A stretch of 18,358 bases of DNA, taken from positions 1-18,358 of the forward strand of contig CAKTKM010000015.1 of NCBI GenBank assembly GCA_934569425.1, given 5' to 3'. The notes under the pieces were generated by a model that saw only the letters and a program-made list of their open reading frames with translations, did not search any database and was not told the origin of the DNA. The stretch comes from an uncultured Oscillospiraceae bacterium (GTDB lineage: Bacteria > Bacillota > Clostridia > Oscillospirales > Oscillospiraceae). A program made the translations under genes and the position numbers. Of this stretch, positions 13,787 to 18,358 are shown in pieces. Every line of letters starts with the position of its first letter. Position 1 is the stretch's first letter.

Positions 13787-14788
13787 ATGATAGAAGTAAG
13801 AGATCTGGTAAAACAGTATGGCGGGCATTACGCGGTGGACGGACTGAGCTTTACCGCCGAGGACGGGCAGATACTGGGCTTTCTGGGGCCCAACGGCGCC
13901 GGCAAGAGCACGACCATGAATATCATGACGGGGTATCTCGCCGCCACCGGCGGCACAGTCCTCATCGACGGGCACGATATCGTCACCGATGCGGAAGCGG
14001 CCCGCCGCCGGCTGGGTTACCTGCCTGAGATCCCGCCGGTGTACGGGGAGATGACCGTGCGCGAGCAGCTTTTGTTCGTGGCGGAGCTGCGCGGCCTTGC
14101 AAAAGACCAGCGCGTCCGGCAGGCGGAGCAGCTCATGGAGGCGCTGCACATCGCGGACATGCGCGACCGCCTGATCCGAAACCTGTCCAAGGGCTACCGC
14201 CAGCGCGTGGGGCTGGCGCAGGCGCTGCTGGGCGCGCCCAACAACATCATTCTGGACGAGCCCACCGTCGGCCTTGACCCGAAGCAGATGGCGGAGGTCC
14301 GCGAGCTGATCCGCGATCTGGCAAAGCAGCACACCGTCATCCTCAGCTCCCACATCCTCTCGGAGATACGGGCCGTCTGCGACAGACTGCTGATCATCCG
14401 CAAGGGCCGTCTTGTGGTGTGCGATACGCCGCAGGCGCTGGAGGCGCGGCTGTCCGACAACGGCGCCGTTGCGCTGGCCGCCAAGGCCTCGCCGGAGCAG
14501 GTGGAGCAGCTCCTCCGGGGGATAGCGGGCGTCTCCGTCGTGTCCGTGTGCGCCTCCCCGGAGGGGGAGACGCGGGCGGAGATCTCCGCCGGGTATGACT
14601 GCCGCGAGGCGGTATTCCGGGCGTTTGCGCAGGCGGACTGCCCGCTGCTGACGCTTCATCCCCGGGCGGGAACGCTGGAGGAAGCGTTCCTTGAGCTGAC
14701 GGACGAGGATGACGCCGTGGCGGCCAGAGCCCTTGCGCGGCTGCACCGGGCGGATACCACGGCGCAGGATAAGGAGGTGCCAGTATGA
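13787..14788 (+). CDS. ABC transporter ATP-binding protein, GldA/ABC-2 type
   Basis: This 333-residue ATPase drives the membrane protein encoded by the next gene. Motifs are Walker A 'GPNGAGKST' (34-42), signature 'LSKGYRQ' (133-139), Walker B 'IILDEPT' with E158, D-loop 'VGLDP' and switch H189 in 'SSH'. The Q-loop position reads 'GYLPEIPPVY', with Glu in place of Gln, as is common in the GldA/ABC-2 exporter branch. Residues beyond about 225 form the extra C-terminal domain of this branch. It overlaps the permease by four bases (ATGA), showing translational coupling. RBS CAGGAGA precedes ATG 13787. The substrate is unknown; this set is not obviously related to the catabolic cluster before it. 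Confidence 0.93.
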   Translation: MIEVRDLVKQYGGHYAVDGLSFTAEDGQILGFLGPNGAGKSTTMNIMTGYLAATGGTVLIDGHDIVTDAEAARRRLGYLPEIPPVYGEMTVREQLLFVAELRGLAKDQRVRQAEQLMEALHIADMRDRLIRNLSKGYRQRVGLAQALLGAPNNIILDEPTVGLDPKQMAEVRELIRDLAKQHTVILSSHILSEIRAVCDRLLIIRKGRLVVCDTPQALEARLSDNGAVALAAKASPEQVEQLLRGIAGVSVVSVCASPEGETRAEISAGYDCREAVFRAFAQADCPLLTLHPRAGTLEEAFLELTDEDDAVAARALARLHRADTTAQDKEVPV

Positions 14789-15651
14789 AAGCCATCCTGA
14801 AAAGAGAATTTGCGTCGTATTTCAACACCCTGACGGGCTGGATATTCGTGGCGGCGCTGCTGGCCTTTACCGGCATCTACTTCATGATCCTGAACCTGTT
14901 TCAGGGGAGCGTATTCTTTGCCTCCACACTGGACCAGATCCGGTACATTTTCCTCATCACGGTCCCCATCCTGACCATGCGCTGCTTTGCGGAGGAGCGC
15001 CGTATGCAGACGGATCAGCTGCTCCTCACGGCGCCCGTCACCGAGGAGGATATCGTGCTGGGCAAATACGGCGCGCTCCTGTGCGTACTGGCGATCCCCA
15101 TGGGCATCAGCTGTCTGTGCCCGCTGATCATCCGCCTGTGCGGCAGCGCGTTTCTGGGGGCGGATTATGCGGCCATCGGGATGTTTTTCCTGCTGGGTGC
15201 CGCCCAGCTTGCCGTGGGCATGCTGATCTCCGCCCTGACCGGCAGCCAGCTCATCGCGGCGGGACTGTCGTTCTGTGTCCTGCTCCTGTTGTATCTGTGG
15301 GACGGGCTGGTGGAATACCTGCCGGTGTCCTCCGTCGGCTCCCTGATAGGCCTTCTGGTCATCCTGCTGCTGCTGACAGCCCTGTTTTATGCCATTTCCC
15401 GGGATCGCCGGATGGCAGCCGTTCTGCTGGCCGGAGGGAGCGTCCTGCTGGTGGGTTGGTATTTCCTGGACACCCGCCGCTTTGCGGGGATGCTCCCGGA
15501 TGCACTGAGGCTGTTTTCACTGCACGCGGCGTTCCACACCGCGGCATCCGAGCACATTCTGGATATCCGGGGCGTGCTCCTGTACCTCACCGTGATCGTC
15601 ATGGCCGTCATGCTGACCGTGACGGCTGTCCGCAGCAGGCGCTGGAACTGA
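14785..15651 (+). CDS. ABC-2 family membrane permease (GldF-like)
   Basis: A 288-residue integral membrane protein with about six hydrophobic segments, the channel partner of the ATPase just upstream. The cytoplasmic segment 'ILTMRCFAEERRMQTDQLLLTAPVT' region (63-85) matches the conserved 'LTMR.FAEE...T.ELLLT.PV' signature of ABC-2/GldF permeases and is the likely contact with the ATPase. The start codon lies within the ATPase stop (ATGA), preceded by AAGGAGG inside the upstream gene. The next gene follows after 16 bases. The transported compound cannot be read from the sequence; lipid, peptide and drug exporters all share this architecture. Confidence 0.88.
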   Translation: MKAILKREFASYFNTLTGWIFVAALLAFTGIYFMILNLFQGSVFFASTLDQIRYIFLITVPILTMRCFAEERRMQTDQLLLTAPVTEEDIVLGKYGALLCVLAIPMGISCLCPLIIRLCGSAFLGADYAAIGMFFLLGAAQLAVGMLISALTGSQLIAAGLSFCVLLLLYLWDGLVEYLPVSSVGSLIGLLVILLLLTALFYAISRDRRMAAVLLAGGSVLLVGWYFLDTRRFAGMLPDALRLFSLHAAFHTAASEHILDIRGVLLYLTVIVMAVMLTVTAVRSRRWN

Positions 15652-15667
15652 AGGGAGGCGCGGATCT

Positions 15668-17044
15668 ATGAAAAAGAAGCTTTCCATACAGACCTTGACG
15701 GCGCTTTCGGTCGTGGCGGCCATTCTGCTGCTGATCGCTCTGGATCTGCTGGCGGACCGGCTGCCGGACCGCTTTTCCCGCTTTGACATGACGAATTCCG
15801 GCATCTACGAGATCAGCGATGTCTCCCGTGACTATCTCTCCGGCCTGCGTGAGGCGGTGGATATCACCGTACTGGATGACGAGGCATCCATGGACAGGCG
15901 GATCGTCCGCTTTCTGGACCGCTACGCGGAGCTGTCTCCGATGCTGCGGCTCTCCTATGTAGACCCGGTGGACTACCCTGCGGCGCTGACGAAGTACGAC
16001 TGCGAGGCGGGGACCATCATCGTGGAATGTGCCGCCACCGGACGTGCGGAGAAGATCGACACGGCGGACATCATCGGATACGACGCCATGACGTACTATT
16101 ACTACGGCACATACGAGGAAACGGATTTTGACGGAGAGGGTCTGCTGACCTCCGCCGTTGACAGCGTGCTGACCGGCACCTCCAAGGCGGCGTATGCCAC
16201 AACAGGCCACGGGGAGGTCACCATGGCGGTCAAGGCCAAGGATCTCCTCCGGAAATCCCACTTCTCCGTGAACGAGGTCAACCTGCTGACGGACGGCGGC
16301 ATCCCGGAGGACTGCGCCCTGCTGATTCTGAACGCACCGGCGAAGGATCTTGCGGTGGACGAGCTGCAGATGCTCCGCGGCTATCTGGCACAGGGCGGGC
16401 AGGTGATGTACGCCATGGCCGGCCAGAACGTGAGCCTGCCGAACCTGGAGGCGCTGTGCCTTGAGTACGGCCTTGCGGTGGAGCCGGGGATCGTGGCGGA
16501 CATGCAGCGGTACTACCAGAACAATTATTACCTGATCTTCCCGTCGGTGGATCCCGCGGTGGACGCGGCGGCGGGCATATCCTCAAAATCTCTGTTCCTG
16601 TTCTATCAGGCCCGGGGCATGACGCTGTGTGAGCCGCAGCGTGATTCCATCACGGTACGGTCGTTTCTGAACACATCGGACAGCGGCCGGACGGTCGTTG
16701 ACGAGTCGCAGCAGAAAAGCGGCTGCTTCTCTCTGGGCGCGGTGGCGGTGGAGACGCTGGACGGCGGCAGAACGTCCCGCTTTACCGTGATCGGCTCTGA
16801 CGCACTGACGGACGCGGATATTCTGGACAACTTTGCCAACGTCAGCAATGCCGAGCTGTTCCTGCAGGCGGCAACGGCGGGCATGGAGGATGTCTCCTCT
16901 TTCAACATCCCCGCCATTGACCTGACAGAGCCCAGAAACTCCGTGACCACCGGCGGCATCTGGGGTCTGGTGCTGATCGTGGTGATCCCGGTGGGGCTTT
17001 TGGCCTGCGGCTTTGTCCGCTGGCTGCGCCGCCGGAAAATGTAA
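15668..17044 (+). CDS. GldG-like ABC auxiliary membrane protein
   Basis: A 458-residue protein with one N-terminal (about 9-30) and one C-terminal (about 430-452) hydrophobic segment, the latter followed by the basic tail 'RWLRRRKM'. The large domain between them is presumably extracytoplasmic. It resembles the GldG/ABC-type uncharacterised auxiliary family: 'RFDMTNSGIYEIS' after the first helix, a tyrosine-rich strand, 'EGLLTSAVDSVLTG' and the hallmark 'TGHGE' (179-183), then 'LLILNAPAKDL...LRGYLAQGGQVMY'. In Bacteroidetes GldA/F/G form a complex needed for gliding; in Firmicutes related trios exist without gliding and have no settled role. RBS GGGAGG precedes ATG 15668. The trio order ATPase-permease-auxiliary is conserved. 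Confidence 0.8.
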   Translation: MKKKLSIQTLTALSVVAAILLLIALDLLADRLPDRFSRFDMTNSGIYEISDVSRDYLSGLREAVDITVLDDEASMDRRIVRFLDRYAELSPMLRLSYVDPVDYPAALTKYDCEAGTIIVECAATGRAEKIDTADIIGYDAMTYYYYGTYEETDFDGEGLLTSAVDSVLTGTSKAAYATTGHGEVTMAVKAKDLLRKSHFSVNEVNLLTDGGIPEDCALLILNAPAKDLAVDELQMLRGYLAQGGQVMYAMAGQNVSLPNLEALCLEYGLAVEPGIVADMQRYYQNNYYLIFPSVDPAVDAAAGISSKSLFLFYQARGMTLCEPQRDSITVRSFLNTSDSGRTVVDESQQKSGCFSLGAVAVETLDGGRTSRFTVIGSDALTDADILDNFANVSNAELFLQAATAGMEDVSSFNIPAIDLTEPRNSVTTGGIWGLVLIVVIPVGLLACGFVRWLRRRKM

Positions 17045-17059
17045 CGGGACAGGTAGGGT

Positions 17060-17986
17060 ATGATAACGAATTATCTCATCGTAGCGGGCAGCATCGTGAC
17101 GCTGTTCCTGATGATGCTGGTGGGCTTTTTCCTGAAAAGATCCGGAAAGCTCGGCGACGAAACGCTGTCACAGATCACATACCTGCTGCTGTTCATCGTC
17201 ACGCCCTGTGTGGAGATACAGGCGTTCCAGATCGAGCGCACGGCGGAAAACGCCCGCTACATGCTGTATGTAACGGCGGTCATACTGGGACTGTTCACGC
17301 TGTACGCGCTGATCACGCGCCCCCTGTGCCGGAAGCAGCCGCCGGAGAGACGGTCAGTCTCACTGTACGGCGTGCAGTTCAGCAACCTGACATTCATGGG
17401 GATCCCCCTGATCTCCTCCGTGCTGGGACAGGATGCGGTGGTGTACTGCATCCTCTGCGCGGCGGTCTTTCAGCTGTTCTGCTGGACCTACGGCATCAAG
17501 CTGATGGGGCAGCAGATGTCCCTGCGAAAGGCGGTTCTGAACCCCGGCGTGATGGGGATGCTGGCGGCGGTTGCGCTGTTTGCGTTCAATGTCAGCCTGC
17601 CCTCCCCGGTGATGGCCGCGGTGAGCAGCATGAGCGCGCTGAATACGCCGCTGGCCATGGTGGTCATCGGCGCGCAGATGGCGGCGTCGGACCTGAAGAA
17701 AGCGGTGAAGGAGCCTTCCCTGTACCTGCTCTCGGCGGTCAAGCTGCTGGCGCTGCCGGCGGTCACCATCCTGCTGCTGCGTGTGCTGCCCCTTACGCTG
17801 GACAGGCAGACGTGCTTGAGCCTGTCCATTCTGGCGGGGTGCCCTGTTGCGGGTATCACCAGCATGTTCGCGCAGATGTACGGGCGGGATACGGGCTATG
17901 CGGCCCACCTTGTAACGCTGTCGACACTGCTGAGCCTGCTGACGCTTCCGATGATCGCGTCTCTGGCGCAGATGGTATGGCACTGA
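17060..17986 (+). CDS. AEC (auxin efflux carrier/malonate permease) family transporter
   Basis: A 308-residue membrane protein with about ten hydrophobic segments arranged as two halves, belonging to the AEC family, whose bacterial members move organic acids such as malonate or malate. Family marks are 'SNLTFMGIPL' (108-117), 'NPGVMG' (161-166), 'PLAMVVIGAQMA' and 'AGCPVAG', the last near the end in the second crossing region. It starts at ATG 17060, 15 bases after the GldG-like gene, with GGTAGGG close upstream, so it is probably co-transcribed with the ABC set. A strong hairpin 37 bases after its stop ends the unit. Import or export direction and substrate are unknown; carrying an acid product of the upstream fermentation cluster is only a possibility. 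Confidence 0.88.
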   Translation: MITNYLIVAGSIVTLFLMMLVGFFLKRSGKLGDETLSQITYLLLFIVTPCVEIQAFQIERTAENARYMLYVTAVILGLFTLYALITRPLCRKQPPERRSVSLYGVQFSNLTFMGIPLISSVLGQDAVVYCILCAAVFQLFCWTYGIKLMGQQMSLRKAVLNPGVMGMLAAVALFAFNVSLPSPVMAAVSSMSALNTPLAMVVIGAQMAASDLKKAVKEPSLYLLSAVKLLALPAVTILLLRVLPLTLDRQTCLSLSILAGCPVAGITSMFAQMYGRDTGYAAHLVTLSTLLSLLTLPMIASLAQMVWH

Positions 17987-18022
17987 GCGCGCTCCCGGCT
18001 GGAGACAGGACTTCCGGAAATG

Positions 18023-18058
18023 ACAGCTGCCATGCGGCCATCGCCGCATGGCAGCTGT
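18023..18058 (+). terminator. Hairpin terminator of the ABC/AEC unit
   Basis: ACAGCTGCCATGCGGC (18023-18038) pairs perfectly over 16 bp with the arm at 18043-18058 around a four-base CATC loop. The bases after it (ATCTGTTGT) are T-rich but not a pure T run, so termination may be incomplete. Confidence 0.65.
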
Positions 18059-18131
18059 ATCTGTTGTCCGCACCCCGTATACCGCGAATGTCCTCTTTTT
18101 CTCTGTCTGTCAGCGCCGGCCGTTGCTTCTT

Positions 18132-18230
18132 GGCTCGGCTCTCCTCTCACGAACGCAACAGTCCCCCGGACTGTTGCTCCCGGCTTCGACACCCCTCCGG
18201 GCCGTGCGAAGCCGGCGTTCGTTTCGAGCC
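18132..18230. repeat. Nested-stem structured element
   Basis: Four sets of complementary arms nest into a junction: GGCTCG (18132-18137) with CGAGCC (18225-18230); ACGAACG (18149-18155) with CGTTCGT (18216-18222); and inside them two hairpins, GCAACAGTCC/GGACTGTTGC (18155-18164 with 18168-18177) and CCGGCTTCG/CGAAGCCGG (18180-18188 with 18207-18215). The fold works on either strand and no convincing protein is encoded. It could be a dispersed palindromic (REP/MITE-like) element or a small structured RNA ending at the terminator at 18246-18288. Its copy number cannot be judged here. Confidence 0.45.
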
Positions 18231-18245
18231 TCTCCGGACTCAATT

Positions 18246-18288
18246 CCAAAAAAACAAGACCACCCTTTGGGTGGTCTTGTTTTTTTGG
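18246..18288. terminator. Perfect bidirectional intrinsic terminator
   Basis: A perfect 20-bp inverted repeat (18246-18265 with 18269-18288) surrounds a TTT loop. The core CAAGACCACCC pairs with GGGTGGTCTTG, flanked by A7 on the left and T7 on the right. It is a textbook rho-independent terminator in both directions, serving either the + strand element before it or a convergent gene beyond the right edge. Confidence 0.9.
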
Positions 18289-18358
18289 AGCGGGCGACGA
18301 GGAAAGCGCCGAAGCGCCGCCTGCGGCGGATGAAGCGAGGCGGTTTCGAGGAAGTGTC
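18289..18358. other. GC-rich non-coding edge sequence
   Basis: No gene is recognisable. The stretch holds a small hairpin, CCGCC-TGC-GGCGG (18317-18329), and repeated GCG/GAGG words. It might continue the repeat region outside the window. Confidence 0.3.

Noticed and set aside
17326..18333. Plus-strand frame running from inside the AEC gene to the right edge
   Set aside because: It is out of frame with the AEC protein, crosses a hairpin terminator and the perfect bidirectional terminator, and has shadow-like composition.
18246..18358. tRNA gene near the right edge
   Set aside because: GGAGCGGGCGACGAGG after the terminator resembles the complement of a tRNA 3' end, but no T-loop, anticodon arm or matching acceptor strand could be assembled.

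Overview
This is a GC-rich bacterial window with almost every gene on the + strand, tight spacing, strong GGAGG-type ribosome binding sites and frequent intercistronic hairpins. Protein relatives (a Clostridium kluyveri-like 4-hydroxybutyrate dehydrogenase and CoA-transferase, an Etf C-terminus, an acetoin-dehydrogenase-type complex) point to an anaerobic, fermentative Clostridia member. A GC-rich gut Oscillospiraceae-type organism is my inference; nothing in the window proves the genus.

Layout. 1-144 is the 3' end of etfA. 145-549 is a regulatory region: hairpins behind etfA, a repeated dyad that looks like an enhancer site, a Rex-type (TTGTGA-N6-TCACAA) operator, a near-consensus sigma-54 (-24/-12) promoter at 410-427, and possibly an eight-codon leader peptide. 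550-11796 is a long gene cluster: CoA-transferase, crotonase-fold enzyme, a complete TRAP transporter (binding lipoprotein, small and large membrane subunits), a four-gene acetoin-dehydrogenase-type 2-oxo/ketol dehydrogenase complex (E1 alpha, E1 beta, E2, E3), and an iron alcohol dehydrogenase of the 4-hydroxybutyrate dehydrogenase type. After a strong hairpin come a zinc-dependent medium-chain dehydrogenase and an overlapping short-chain dehydrogenase (11902-13742). 13787-17044 encodes an ABC-2/GldA-GldF-GldG-like exporter set. 17060-17986 encodes an AEC-family permease. The last 370 bases hold a hairpin terminator, a nested-stem structured element and a perfect bidirectional terminator.

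How the genes may work together. The TRAP system would import an organic acid. The zinc and short-chain dehydrogenases could oxidise a vicinal diol to a ketol or diketone. The TPP/lipoate complex would cleave it into an acyl-CoA and an aldehyde, as acetoin dehydrogenase does. The iron dehydrogenase would reduce the resulting semialdehyde to a hydroxyacid, and the CoA-transferase would activate it using the acyl-CoA made by the complex. The crotonase, with Etf-linked acyl-CoA reduction elsewhere, could lead to a short-chain fatty acid. Each enzyme family is well supported; the assembled pathway and its substrate are inference. Sigma-54 control matches known acetoin operons, and a Rex site would tie expression to NADH/NAD+ balance. 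No sigma-54 activator gene lies in the window.
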